64,000 nucleotides of DNA from Vibrio cortegadensis (GTDB lineage Bacteria > Pseudomonadota > Gammaproteobacteria > Enterobacterales > Vibrionaceae): assembly GCF_024347395.1 (NCBI RefSeq), contig NZ_AP025472.1, positions 992,001 through 1,056,000 of the forward strand, given 5' to 3'. Below the pieces are notes generated by a model. That model did not search any database, had not been told where the DNA came from, and was given only the letters and a program-made list of their open reading frames with translations. Shown here piece by piece: positions 17,805-27,369 of the stretch (positions within the stretch are counted from its first letter, which is position 1; each line of letters starts with the position of its first letter). A program made the translations under genes and the position numbers.

Positions 17805-18779
17805 ATGAAATTACAGCAATTAAGATATATTGTTGAGGTAGTAAACCATAATCTTAACGTATCAGCGACGGCCGAGAGCCTTTACACTTCTCAACCAGGA
17901 ATTAGTAAGCAAGTGCGTTTGCTCGAAGACGAACTCGGCATACAAGTTTTTGAGCGAAGCGGTAAGCATTTGACGCAAGTAACCCCTGCTGGCGAAGACA
18001 TTATTCGAATCTCACAAGAGATATTGGCTAGAGTAGAAAGTATCAAAGCGGTGGCTGGCGAGCATACTCATCCAGAGATGGGGACGTTGAACATATCGAC
18101 CACTCATACTCAAGCTCGATACGCTCTACCTGACGTTATCAAAGGCTTTACTGCCCGTTATCCTAAAGTTTCACTGCACATGCATCAGGGCACGCCAAGC
18201 CAAATGTCGGAAGCGGTCGCAAAAGGTACAGCAAACTTTGCAATCGCGACGGAAGCGCTTCACTTATATCAAGATGCGATTATGCTCCCTTGCTACCATT
18301 GGAACCGCTCGATTGTGGTAACTAAGGACCATCCATTAGCAAATAAGCGAAGAATAACCATAGAAGATCTGGCTGCATACTCGCTTGTGACTTACGTATT
18401 TGGCTTTACTGGTCGTTCTGAGCTCGATACCGCATTTAATAGAGTTGGACTTACTCCTCGAGTGGTCTTTACCGCAACAGATGCCGATGTGATTAAAACC
18501 TATGTACGCATGGGGATTGGTGTTGGTGTAATTGCAAGTATGGCGATTGATAAAGAACAAGATACCGACCTAGTTGCTATTGATGCGAGCCATATTTTCG
18601 GTGCAAGTACCACGAGTATTGGCTTTAGAAGAGGAACCTTCTTGCGCTCTTATATGTACGATTTCATGGAACGTTTTGCACCACACTTGACTAAGCCTGT
18701 GGTCGAGCAAGCGATCTCTCTTAAATCGAATGCTGAAATTGAAGAGATGTTTAAAGATATCGATTTACCAATTCGTTAA
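17805..18779 (+). CDS. cysB: LysR-type cysteine regulon activator CysB
   Basis: This 324-aa protein is the length of E. coli CysB (324). The N-terminal winged helix-turn-helix begins MKLQQLRYIVEVVNHNLNVSATAE and contains TSQPGISKQVRLLEDELG. The effector domain carries the sulfate/N-acetylserine site region STTHTQARYALP and TDADVIKTYVRMGIGVG. It activates sulfate uptake and assimilation genes when N-acetylserine accumulates, and represses its own gene. The 250-bp space to the divergent unknown gene presumably holds its promoter and autoregulatory site, which I could not locate precisely. Confidence 0.96.
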   Translation: MKLQQLRYIVEVVNHNLNVSATAESLYTSQPGISKQVRLLEDELGIQVFERSGKHLTQVTPAGEDIIRISQEILARVESIKAVAGEHTHPEMGTLNISTTHTQARYALPDVIKGFTARYPKVSLHMHQGTPSQMSEAVAKGTANFAIATEALHLYQDAIMLPCYHWNRSIVVTKDHPLANKRRITIEDLAAYSLVTYVFGFTGRSELDTAFNRVGLTPRVVFTATDADVIKTYVRMGIGVGVIASMAIDKEQDTDLVAIDASHIFGASTTSIGFRRGTFLRSYMYDFMERFAPHLTKPVVEQAISLKSNAEIEEMFKDIDLPIR

Positions 18780-18812
18780 ACATCGCATCACAAGGCTGTT
18801 CAAGTCTTTGGC

Positions 18813-18841
18813 TTCCCCCTACAATGCACGGCTAGGGGGAA
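18813..18841 (+). promoter_or_regulatory. Hairpin sequestering a ribosome-binding site
   Basis: TTCCCCCTA (18813-18821) pairs perfectly with TAGGGGGAA (18833-18841). The right arm contains the purine-rich ribosome-binding site of the gene that starts at 18845. There is no T-run after it, so it is not a standard terminator of cysB. Confidence 0.65.
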
Positions 18842-18844
18842 CGC

Positions 18845-20041
18845 ATGCACCAATCATTTCAATTGCTCGATCATTTTTTATTGTCATATCAATCATTATG
18901 GCGATTTGAGCCTTTTCACGCCTGTTCAAATGACGCTTCTCTTTGGCTTGATGAGTATCCTGATTTGTCTCTATGGCTTGATGGATTATCACGATCTGAT
19001 ATAGAAATGTTCAAAAGTGATGATAAAGCCTTGCTTGAGGCAGTCGCTCATTTCATTCCGGAAACATGCATTGCATCTCAATTAACACAATTAAGCGAGG
19101 CAACACAAAGCTTGCTGATTTTAGATCGCAACCTTGAAGTTGGAGTCCCAGGAAGAAAACTTGCTCAAATAAAAAGCATGAGTGCCGCTGCGTTAAGCGA
19201 GCATAAGGGAGAGGAGTGGTTAGAGTGGTGTGCGGGTAAAGGCTTTCTTGGGCGGATCTTGTCACAACAATCGAAAGAGAAGGTCACGAGTTTTGAATGG
19301 CAGCAGAGTTTGTGTGACAGCGGAACGGCTGCCGCAAATCAGCAAGCTTTGAATATGCAATTTATTCAAGGGGACGCTTTTTCTACAGATGCAAGCCAAG
19401 TGTTTAATTGTAAGCAACATGCGGTTGCGCTCCATGCTTGTGGCGATTTGCATGTCCGTCTATTAGAATTAGCGACCCAAAATCAGCTTCCTGCAATCAC
19501 ATTTTCACCTTGTTGTTATCATTTAATCCGCAGTGATGAATATCAAGCCATGTCGATATTTGCCAAGCAGTCCTCCTTAAAACTGACGCAAAGTGAGCTA
19601 AGGATCCCGCTGCAAGAAACGGTGACAGGTGGGGAGAGAGTCAAGCGTCATCGCCAACATGAAATGATTTACCGCCTAGGTTTGAACCACATGCTGGTGA
19701 ATGAATTACATCAAACAGAGTACTGTCCGATTCCGAGCATTAAAAAATCCCAGTTATCAGAGGGGTTTGAAGCGTTTTGTAAGTGGGCAATCGACGCTAA
19801 GAATTTTGATATGCCGAAGGTTGATTTTGACTACTATATGCACGTGGGAGAGACGTTGTTTTGGAAAATGGAGAAGTTAAGCCTGGTTCAGCAAATATTC
19901 AGACGCCCGCTAGAGTTGTGGCTTGCTTACGATAAGGCGCTTTACCTTGAAGAAAAGGGTTATGACGTGTCGATTAAAACTTTTTGTAATAAACAGGTCT
20001 CACCAAGAAATATCCTTGTACATGCTCAAAAGCGACAATGA
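18845..20041 (+). CDS. SAM-dependent methyltransferase (Methyltransf_32/METTL25-like)
   Basis: The protein has 398 aa. A helical N-terminal domain (about 1-115) precedes a Rossmann methyltransferase fold with motif I in EWCAGKGFLGRIL (about 127-139), an acidic strand end at FEWQQ, LHACGDLH as motif IV, and FSPCCYH. The CCYH and CGDLH motifs are characteristic of the family that includes animal METTL25/RRNAD1 and uncharacterised bacterial proteins. The substrate is unknown, with RNA or protein suggested only by relatives. The start is set by AGGGGGA, 4 nt upstream, which lies in a hairpin. It follows cysB by 65 bp and may be co-transcribed. Confidence 0.85.
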   Translation: MHQSFQLLDHFLLSYQSLWRFEPFHACSNDASLWLDEYPDLSLWLDGLSRSDIEMFKSDDKALLEAVAHFIPETCIASQLTQLSEATQSLLILDRNLEVGVPGRKLAQIKSMSAAALSEHKGEEWLEWCAGKGFLGRILSQQSKEKVTSFEWQQSLCDSGTAAANQQALNMQFIQGDAFSTDASQVFNCKQHAVALHACGDLHVRLLELATQNQLPAITFSPCCYHLIRSDEYQAMSIFAKQSSLKLTQSELRIPLQETVTGGERVKRHRQHEMIYRLGLNHMLVNELHQTEYCPIPSIKKSQLSEGFEAFCKWAIDAKNFDMPKVDFDYYMHVGETLFWKMEKLSLVQQIFRRPLELWLAYDKALYLEEKGYDVSIKTFCNKQVSPRNILVHAQKRQ

Positions 20042-20047
20042 TGGATA

Positions 20048-20082
20048 AAAAAATAGCCCGTGTGAGCAACGGGCTATTTTGG
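20048..20082. terminator. Bidirectional terminator between the methyltransferase and ald
   Basis: The 12-bp stem AAAATAGCCCGT / ACGGGCTATTTT has A/T runs on both flanks and lies between convergent genes. Confidence 0.88.
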
Positions 20083-20156
20083 TAGTGACTTTTCTAAGCT
20101 GCTTTCTTTTCGTTACCTTACCTACTCAGATAGCTAGCATGTCACTCATTTTTTCA

Positions 20157-21281
20157 TTAGTTAAACATTGCAATCGCAGCAGCAGGCTCAACGTATTCTA
20201 AGTCAAAGCTTTCTGCTACTTCTTTACATGTTACTTTTCCGTGAATAACGTTTAAGCCTTCAAGGAAACCGTGATCATCAGTAAGTGCTTGCTGATAACC
20301 TTTGTTTGCAAGTTTAACAATGTAAGGCAGAGTTGCGTTATTTAGTGCAAAAGTTGAAGTACGAGCAACCGCACCTGGCATGTTTGCAACACAGTAGTGA
20401 ACAACCTCATCAACGATGTACGTTGGATCGGCGTGTGTCGTTGCGTGAGAAGTCTCAAAACAGCCACCTTGGTCAATCGCCACATCAACAACGGCCGCGC
20501 CAGGTTTCATTTTAGCAATGTGCTCTTTTGTTACCAATTTTGGAGCCGCAGCGCCAGGGATAAGCACAGCACCAATAACAAGGTCTGCTTCTAGAACATG
20601 CTTCTCAATGGCGTCTTCTGTAGAATAAACCACTTTTGCGCGACCTTGGAACTCTTCATCTAAGCGACGTAGCGTATCAACATTGCGATCTAAAATGGTT
20701 ACGTCAGCACGAAGGCCAACAGCCATGCGAGCTGCGTTAGCACCCACAACACCACCGCCTACAACGACAACTTTTGCTGGTTCAACACCCGGTACACCAC
20801 CGAGTAGAAGACCACGACCACCATGAGATTTTTCTAAAGTTTGCGCGCCAGCTTGAATAGACATTCGACCTGCAACCTCAGACATTGGAGCTAATAGTGG
20901 CAAGCGACCCATATTATCTGTTACAGTCTCATACGCTATACAGACAGCTTTGCTCTTGATCAGCTCTTCCGTTTGTGGAAAATCTGGTGCAAGGTGTAAA
21001 TAAGTAAATAATATTTGCCCTTCGCGAAGCATAGCTCGCTCTACAGCTTGAGGTTCTTTAACCTTTACAATCATCTCTGCTTGCGCAAAAACGTCGGCAG
21101 CAGTAGGAAGAATGGATGCGCCTACAGCGATGTAATCATCGTCTGAAAAACCGATACCGTTACCGGCATTGGTTTCTACAAAAACTTGGTGGCCATGTGA
21201 GATTAGCTCTCTCACACTAGCTGGAATCATACCAACACGGTATTCGTGGTTTTTGATTTCCTTTGGTACGCCAATGATCAT
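20157..21281 (-). CDS. ald: Alanine dehydrogenase
   Basis: This 374-aa NAD-dependent enzyme interconverts L-alanine with pyruvate and ammonium. The N terminus MIIGVPKEIKNHEYRVGM holds the conserved Lys/Arg. Further motifs are MIVKVKEPQ with the substrate-binding Lys, a dinucleotide-binding loop VVVVGGGVVGANAARMA, and the signature HGGRGLLLGGVPGV. It is transcribed divergently from lrp, an arrangement that suggests Lrp control, since Lrp responds to leucine and alanine. AAGGAG is seen just upstream of the ATG. Confidence 0.96.
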   Translation of the reverse strand: MIIGVPKEIKNHEYRVGMIPASVRELISHGHQVFVETNAGNGIGFSDDDYIAVGASILPTAADVFAQAEMIVKVKEPQAVERAMLREGQILFTYLHLAPDFPQTEELIKSKAVCIAYETVTDNMGRLPLLAPMSEVAGRMSIQAGAQTLEKSHGGRGLLLGGVPGVEPAKVVVVGGGVVGANAARMAVGLRADVTILDRNVDTLRRLDEEFQGRAKVVYSTEDAIEKHVLEADLVIGAVLIPGAAAPKLVTKEHIAKMKPGAAVVDVAIDQGGCFETSHATTHADPTYIVDEVVHYCVANMPGAVARTSTFALNNATLPYIVKLANKGYQQALTDDHGFLEGLNVIHGKVTCKEVAESFDLEYVEPAAAIAMFN

Positions 21282-21437
21282 CCTGACTCCTTATTTTATT
21301 TTGGTTGTTTTATCTGTGTGTAGGGTAATTCTGTCGAATTAATGTCTAGTATAGTGATGTTTTGTTAGGATTTGATACTAAATATTAAAAAGTTGTAGTA
21401 TATTTTTTTGCAAGGAAGTAATAAGGTGGAATAAAAA

Positions 21438-21932
21438 ATGGCAGACAACTATAAGAAGCCGTCTAAGGAACTAGACCGTATCGATCGCAATATTCTTAAT
21501 GAATTGCAGAAAGATGGTCGAATATCAAATGTTGAACTTTCTAAACGCGTTGGTCTTTCACCAACACCATGTTTAGAGCGTGTTCGTCGTTTGGAGCGTC
21601 AAGATTATATTACGGGATATACAGCGCTGTTAAATCCGCAGTACCTAGATGCCTCTTTATTGGTATTTGTTGAAATCACGCTTAATCGTGGTGCTCCGGA
21701 CGTATTTGAACAGTTCAATACTGCGGTACAAAAATTAGATGACATCCAAGAGTGTCATTTAGTTTCGGGTGATTTTGATTATCTTCTTAAGACGCGCGTA
21801 TCCGATATGAGTGCATATCGTAAACTTTTGGGCGACACATTATTGCGTCTACCTGGAGTAAACGACACTCGTACGTACGTAGTTATGGAAGAAGTGAAAC
21901 AAACTAATCAGCTTGTTATTAAAACCCGCTGA
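21438..21932 (+). CDS. lrp: Leucine-responsive regulatory protein
   Basis: The protein has 164 aa, the same as E. coli Lrp. An AsnC-type helix-turn-helix (about residues 12-60, LDRIDRNILNELQKDGRISNVELSK) is followed by a RAM effector domain with the ligand motif HLVSGDFDYLLK. It is a global feast/famine regulator of amino-acid metabolism, transport and surface structures, and binds DNA as octamers or hexadecamers. The 156-bp spacer to ald is very AT-rich, suitable for Lrp wrapping. Confidence 0.97.
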   Translation: MADNYKKPSKELDRIDRNILNELQKDGRISNVELSKRVGLSPTPCLERVRRLERQDYITGYTALLNPQYLDASLLVFVEITLNRGAPDVFEQFNTAVQKLDDIQECHLVSGDFDYLLKTRVSDMSAYRKLLGDTLLRLPGVNDTRTYVVMEEVKQTNQLVIKTR

Positions 21933-22036
21933 TTCAAGTTAAAAACCTAAGTTAGCCCTAAAGCTGATACTGCTTCGGTTTTATGGCTATCATTGATTGG
22001 GTTTTTGACCTTGATATGGTTAAATTGCTAAACAAA

Positions 22037-22068
22037 CCGAGCGGCTTTTGCCGCTCGGACTGTTTTTA
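22037..22068 (+). terminator. Terminator between lrp and ftsK
   Basis: The 9-bp stem CCGAGCGGC / GCCGCTCGG with a TTTT loop is followed after four bases by TTTTT. Confidence 0.8.
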
Positions 22069-22091
22069 CTCATCAAAGAATCAAGTAGGTT

Positions 22092-25000
22092 ATGTTCAGA
22101 GAGAACACAGATAAAGTCGAAACCATAGTTAAGACTAGTGAAGAGCCTCAGTCTTCACGTTTAGATGGCGTACAACGCCTTAAAGAGTGTGGCTTAATTT
22201 TAGGCGTGCTCGCTTCCATTTTACTTTCTATTGCATTATTCACATTTAACCCAGCAGACCCCTCTTGGTCGCAAACGGCATGGGGCGGTGACATTCAAAA
22301 TGCTGGTGGTATCGTCGGAGCGTGGATAGCAGATACACTATTTTTCATTTTCGGTTCACTTGCCTACTTAATCCCTCTTATTGTTATCATTGCTGCTTGG
22401 GTTCTTTGCCGTAAGCGAGGCGAACAAGACGACTTAGATTTTGTGCTATGGGGCACTCGATTACTCGGTTTGTCTATATTGATATTAACCAGTTGCGGTT
22501 TAGCTGATACCAACTTTGATGATATATGGTATTTCTCATCAGGTGGCGTTGTGGGTGATGTACTCACAAACTTATCATTGCCTGTTTTGAATATTCTCGG
22601 AACGACCCTAGTTCTTCTCTTCTTATGGGGGGCGGGTTTTACCCTTCTGACGGGTATTTCGTGGTTAAGTATTGTTGAAGGGCTAGGTAACGGTGCGATT
22701 GGGGCATGTACTTGGGGGCTAAATAAGCTTCGCGGTACTGATAGAGAAGTTCTTGAACCTGTTCTTGATGATATTGATCACCAAGAATTTACGACAGAGA
22801 AAGCTCACTTACCTGATGTAGAATCTCGCTCTGAATCGGCTGAACACTTAGTCTCGCAAGAGAGTGCAAGCTCACTTGAAGATGAATCTCAAGCCAATAA
22901 TTATACGGATACCATTGATATTGATGAAGCTGAACGCGATGTGAAGCCTCGTTACAATATTCATATGCCTGCCGAGTCTACTTCTGGAAGAGGCGCTTCT
23001 ATTGCAGCCAGTATTCCAGCTTCATCGTATCAGCCTGAGCATTATGATGAAGAGCCTGAGTTATCAGTCGATCGTTCTAAGCAACTCACTGCAACGATTG
23101 AAGAGTTAGAATACGCCGCTCAAAGTGAAGATGACTTTGCCCAAGAAAATCTTGAAGACGAGATCAGCCGTATCGCTTCATTTGCATCAGAGAACGTTGA
23201 GGTCAATGCTGAACAAGAGCCTTTGTACTCTCCTCAAACAGAATTTCAGCCAGAACCTGAATATCAGAATGAAGTTAACACTGACTTTTCGGAACCAATC
23301 GCAGATTTTGTCGTGGAAGATGAGGTGAATCAGCCTAGAATTTCAGAGTTTGGGCTTGAACAAATTACCGACGTAGACACGCCAAATCACATTGAACCAG
23401 TTATTTCAGATTTAAATATTATTGAAGAAGATAGCGACAGCGTTACTCATCATGAGTCGGAAGAGGTTGCCGCATTTTCTGATGTTGATCTCCCTGCTGA
23501 AGTCAATGCAGCTGAATCTGACATTGAAGTCGTGGAAGGTGAACTTGAGCATCCTGATAAAGATGTACAAGCTTTCCAAGAGATCATCTCTGCTGCACAA
23601 GAAAATATGGCTGGGGCACAAAACCCGTTCTTGGTTCAGCAAGAGATCAACTTGCCTAAACCAGCAGAGCCACTGCCGACACTTCAACTTCTTTATCATC
23701 CTGAAAAACGCGAGAACTTCATTGATAGAGATGCGTTAGAAGAGATTGCTCGCTTGGTTGAATCTAAGCTTGCCGACTACAAGATTAAAGCGACGGTTGT
23801 GGATATTTTCCCAGGGCCAGTGATCACTCGCTTTGAGTTAGATTTAGCGCCAGGCGTAAAAGTTAGCCGGATTTCAAGTTTGTCTATGGATTTGGCTCGT
23901 TCACTTTCTGCCATCGCGGTTCGTGTTGTTGAGGTTATACCTGGTAAGCCTTATGTTGGTCTGGAATTACCAAATGTCAGCAGACAAACCGTCTATTTAT
24001 CAGACGTTATTAATAGCCCTCAATTTGAGCAATCAACTTCGCCAACCACCGTTGTACTAGGCCAAGATATTGCGGGTGAAGCGGTTGTGGCGGATTTGTC
24101 CAAAATGCCACACGTTCTTGTTGCGGGTACAACCGGTTCGGGTAAGTCGGTGGGGGTAAACGTCATGATTTTGAGCATGCTCTACAAAGCATCGCCAGAT
24201 GAAGTTCGCTTTATCATGATTGACCCGAAAATGCTTGAGTTATCAATATATGAAGGTATTCCACATCTATTATCAGAAGTGGTCACCGACATGAAAGATG
24301 CCTCGAACGCATTACGCTGGTGTGTTGGAGAGATGGAGCGACGTTACAAGTTAATGTCAGCTGTCGGTGTTCGTAATCTGAAAGGCTATAACGAAAAGCT
24401 AAAAATGGCAGCAGAAGCTGGGCATCCTATTCACGATCCTTTCTGGAAAGAGGGAGACAGTATGGATACAGAAGCGCCATTGCTTGAAAACTTGCCGTAT
24501 ATCGTGGTGGTTGTCGATGAGTTTGCCGACCTGATCATGGTTGTGGGTAAAAAAGTGGAAGAGTTAATTGCTCGACTTGCTCAAAAAGCTCGTGCAGCAG
24601 GCATTCACTTGATCCTGGCGACCCAAAGACCGTCAGTTGATGTGATTACGGGCATCATCAAAGCGAACATTCCTACACGTATTGGTTTTACCGTATCAAC
24701 CAAAATTGATTCACGAACCATTCTCGATCAGGGTGGCGCAGAATCATTACTTGGTATGGGTGATATGCTCTACTTACCTCCAGGTTCAAACCATACCATT
24801 CGTGTACATGGCGCATTCGCGTCCGATGATGATGTGCATGCCGTGGTGAATAACTGGAAGGCGCGGGGTAAACCTGTCTACATTGATGAGATCGTTAATG
24901 GCGAACAAACGGCAGATTCACTACTTCCAGGTGAACAGTTGGAAAAAGATGAAGATACCGATCCACTGTTTGATCAAGTGGTTGAACATGTAACGGAGTC

Positions 25001-25160
25001 TCGCCGAGGTTCGGTTTCAGGCGTACAGCGCAAATTTAAGATCGGTTACAACCGTGCCGCACGAATTGTGGAGCAACTTGAAGCTCAAGGTATCGTGAGT
25101 GCTCCGGGCCATAATGGAAATCGTGAAGTGATTGCACCCCCTCCAATTAAAGATATGTAA
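22092..25160 (+). CDS. ftsK: DNA translocase FtsK
   Basis: This 1022-aa divisome protein pumps chromosome ends through the closing septum and activates XerCD recombination at dif. The N-terminal quarter has about four transmembrane helices (within residues 35-200). A long acidic, low-complexity linker (about 220-530) is shorter than in E. coli. The motor has a Walker A GTTGSGKS at about 680-687 and a Walker B region IVVVVDEFADL. The C-terminal gamma winged helix (FKIGYNRAARIVEQLEAQGIV) reads KOPS. lolA, rarA and serS follow in the order usual for gammaproteobacteria. Confidence 0.97.
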   Translation: MFRENTDKVETIVKTSEEPQSSRLDGVQRLKECGLILGVLASILLSIALFTFNPADPSWSQTAWGGDIQNAGGIVGAWIADTLFFIFGSLAYLIPLIVIIAAWVLCRKRGEQDDLDFVLWGTRLLGLSILILTSCGLADTNFDDIWYFSSGGVVGDVLTNLSLPVLNILGTTLVLLFLWGAGFTLLTGISWLSIVEGLGNGAIGACTWGLNKLRGTDREVLEPVLDDIDHQEFTTEKAHLPDVESRSESAEHLVSQESASSLEDESQANNYTDTIDIDEAERDVKPRYNIHMPAESTSGRGASIAASIPASSYQPEHYDEEPELSVDRSKQLTATIEELEYAAQSEDDFAQENLEDEISRIASFASENVEVNAEQEPLYSPQTEFQPEPEYQNEVNTDFSEPIADFVVEDEVNQPRISEFGLEQITDVDTPNHIEPVISDLNIIEEDSDSVTHHESEEVAAFSDVDLPAEVNAAESDIEVVEGELEHPDKDVQAFQEIISAAQENMAGAQNPFLVQQEINLPKPAEPLPTLQLLYHPEKRENFIDRDALEEIARLVESKLADYKIKATVVDIFPGPVITRFELDLAPGVKVSRISSLSMDLARSLSAIAVRVVEVIPGKPYVGLELPNVSRQTVYLSDVINSPQFEQSTSPTTVVLGQDIAGEAVVADLSKMPHVLVAGTTGSGKSVGVNVMILSMLYKASPDEVRFIMIDPKMLELSIYEGIPHLLSEVVTDMKDASNALRWCVGEMERRYKLMSAVGVRNLKGYNEKLKMAAEAGHPIHDPFWKEGDSMDTEAPLLENLPYIVVVVDEFADLIMVVGKKVEELIARLAQKARAAGIHLILATQRPSVDVITGIIKANIPTRIGFTVSTKIDSRTILDQGGAESLLGMGDMLYLPPGSNHTIRVHGAFASDDDVHAVVNNWKARGKPVYIDEIVNGEQTADSLLPGEQLEKDEDTDPLFDQVVEHVTESRRGSVSGVQRKFKIGYNRAARIVEQLEAQGIVSAPGHNGNREVIAPPPIKDM

Positions 25161-25292
25161 TCGTCTAAAATATTGAGTAATAGTGAACAGCAGCGACACA
25201 GCCAAGTGGTTGTGTTGTTGCGGCTTAATTGGTTCACTGAACTTTGAAAATGTCTGATGGTCTACTCAATGTATGCCTATAAGAGAATCTGA

Positions 25293-25889
25293 ATGAAAAA
25301 ATTATCGTTATTATTGTTTTTGAGCTGCTCAGTGTTTGCGGCCCCTAAAGATGAATTGAGTAGCCGTTTGGCACTGAACTCCGGGTTTAGTGCTGACTTT
25401 TCCCAGCAAGTGATTAGCCCTGAGGGTGATCTTGTCATGGAGGGAGAAGGGACAGTCGAGATCGCGCGACCAGGTCTGTTCCGCTGGACAACAACATTAC
25501 CCGATGAAAATGTTCTAGTGTCAGATGGAAAGAGCCTATGGTATTACAGTCCATTTATTGAGCAAGTTAGCATTTATTGGCAAGCTCAGGCGACAGAGCA
25601 AACTCCTTTTGTGCTACTGACTCGCAGTAAAGAGAGTGATTGGGATAACTATCAAGTTAACCAAAATGGCGATCAATTTGTTCTCACTCCAACGGCTGTC
25701 GATTCGAATCAAGGTCAATTCCAAATTGATATTAACAGCAAAGGCGTTGTTCAAGGGTTTAATGTCATTGAGCAAGATGGCCAGCAAGGACGTTTTGAGT
25801 TTAAAAACGTAAATTTGACGACACCGAATAAAGCGACGTTTACTTTTGAGATCCCTGATGGGGTTGATGTTGACGATCAACGCAACTGA
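25293..25889 (+). CDS. lolA: Outer-membrane lipoprotein carrier protein LolA
   Basis: This 198-aa periplasmic chaperone collects lipoproteins from LolCDE and hands them to LolB. The signal peptide is MKKLSLLLFLSCSVFAAP. The mature protein shows FSADFSQQV, the FRWTT segment with the conserved Arg, the SDGKSLWYYSPFIEQVSI strand, and an IPDGVDV ending typical of the family. It lies between ftsK and rarA. Confidence 0.96.
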   Translation: MKKLSLLLFLSCSVFAAPKDELSSRLALNSGFSADFSQQVISPEGDLVMEGEGTVEIARPGLFRWTTTLPDENVLVSDGKSLWYYSPFIEQVSIYWQAQATEQTPFVLLTRSKESDWDNYQVNQNGDQFVLTPTAVDSNQGQFQIDINSKGVVQGFNVIEQDGQQGRFEFKNVNLTTPNKATFTFEIPDGVDVDDQRN

Positions 25890-25927
25890 TTCATCCGAGT
25901 CAGATATTCAACGAATGAGCCATTATC

Positions 25928-27277
25928 GTGAGTAATTACAGTCTAGATTTTTCCGGGGATGAAGATTTTCGTCCTCTTGCTGCTCGCATGAGACCAGAAA
26001 CGGTTGAACAGTATATCGGTCAACAGCATATATTGGGTGTTGGAAAACCATTACGTCGAGCATTAGAAGCTGGCCACATTCATTCCATGATTTTGTGGGG
26101 GCCTCCTGGTACAGGAAAAACAACGCTAGCGGAAGTGGCGGCAAATTATGCCAATGCGGAAGTTGAACGGGTATCCGCCGTGACTTCTGGTGTGAAAGAT
26201 ATTCGAGCGGCCATTGATAAGGCACGTGAAAATAAAATGGCAGGAAGACGTACTATTTTATTTGTAGACGAAGTCCATCGCTTTAACAAAAGTCAGCAAG
26301 ATGCTTTTCTGCCTCACATTGAAGATGGAACGATCACCTTCATTGGGGCGACGACCGAAAACCCATCGTTTGAACTCAATAACGCTCTGTTATCACGAGC
26401 AAGAGTCTACAAACTCACTTCTCTCAGTGAGCAAGATATTCGTCAAGTGATCGATCAAGCGGTTGAAGATAAAGAGAGAGGCTTAGGTCAGATCTCGGCA
26501 GATTTTATCGATGATGTACTGGATCGCCTATCAGAATTAGTAAATGGCGATGCCCGAATGTCACTTAATTATCTCGAGCTTCTGTATGATATGGCAGAAG
26601 ATAATAGTGAAGGGCAGAAGAGCATCACATTACCTTTGCTTGCAGAAGTGGCGGGTGAAAAAGTCGCTCGTTTTGATAACAAAGGGGATATTTGGTACGA
26701 CTTGATTTCTGCGGTTCATAAATCCATCCGAGGTTCGAACCCTGACGCCGCGCTCTATTGGTCAGCTAGGATGATTGCCGCAGGTTGTGACCCTCTCTAT
26801 ATCGTGCGTCGCTTACTTGCTATCGCTTCTGAAGATATTGGTAATGCCGATCCAAGAGCGATGCAAGTGGCGATGTCTGCTTGGGATTGCTTTACTCGAA
26901 TTGGTCCTTCTGAAGGTGAAAGGGCGATCGCACAAGCTGTCGTCTATTTAGCGTGTGCACCAAAGAGCAACGCCGTTTATGTCGCGTGGAAAAATGCCAT
27001 GCTAGACGCCCATAATCAGCCTGAGTATGAAGTTCCTCATCATCTACGTAATGCTCCAACAAGTTTGATGAAAGACATGGGCTATGGCGCGGAATATCGT
27101 TATGCTCATGACGAGCCTGGTGCTTATGCGGCAGGAGAGAAATATTTCCCTCCTGAAATAGCCGATACTCGTTACTATTTCCCAACAAATCGAGGTTTAG
27201 AGGGGAAAATTGGTGATAAGTTAGATTATCTGGCGGATTTAGACGCAAAAAGCCCACAAAAGCGCTATGAAAAGTAG
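25928..27277 (+). CDS. rarA: Replication-associated recombination protein A (MgsA/RarA ATPase)
   Basis: This 449-aa AAA+ ATPase is related to clamp-loader subunits and acts at stalled forks, interacting with SSB. Walker A is LWGPPGTGKTT (about residues 57-66), Walker B is LFVDEVHRFNKSQQD, sensor 1 is FIGATTENPSFE, and the C-terminal tetramerisation region contains APKSNAVY. The start is GTG at 25928, giving MSNYSLDFS, with no strong ribosome-binding site. It sits 38 bp after lolA and is probably co-transcribed with it. Confidence 0.96.
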   Translation: MSNYSLDFSGDEDFRPLAARMRPETVEQYIGQQHILGVGKPLRRALEAGHIHSMILWGPPGTGKTTLAEVAANYANAEVERVSAVTSGVKDIRAAIDKARENKMAGRRTILFVDEVHRFNKSQQDAFLPHIEDGTITFIGATTENPSFELNNALLSRARVYKLTSLSEQDIRQVIDQAVEDKERGLGQISADFIDDVLDRLSELVNGDARMSLNYLELLYDMAEDNSEGQKSITLPLLAEVAGEKVARFDNKGDIWYDLISAVHKSIRGSNPDAALYWSARMIAAGCDPLYIVRRLLAIASEDIGNADPRAMQVAMSAWDCFTRIGPSEGERAIAQAVVYLACAPKSNAVYVAWKNAMLDAHNQPEYEVPHHLRNAPTSLMKDMGYGAEYRYAHDEPGAYAAGEKYFPPEIADTRYYFPTNRGLEGKIGDKLDYLADLDAKSPQKRYEK

Positions 27278-27369
27278 TCCTTTTTGGATATCGTTACCAA
27301 GTATAAAAAATTCTTTAACGGTAGAGTTTCTACCGTATCCTCAAATATAACTAAAGCATAGGATTAGCA

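Noticed and set aside
22740..23690. Low-complexity acidic region with unusual composition
   Set aside because: This is the normal FtsK linker, which varies in length and sequence; it shows no sign of insertion.
25190..25240. Hairpin GCAGCGACACA / TGTGTTGTTGC after ftsK
   Set aside because: It needs several G-U pairs and has no T-run, so a terminator is not supported.
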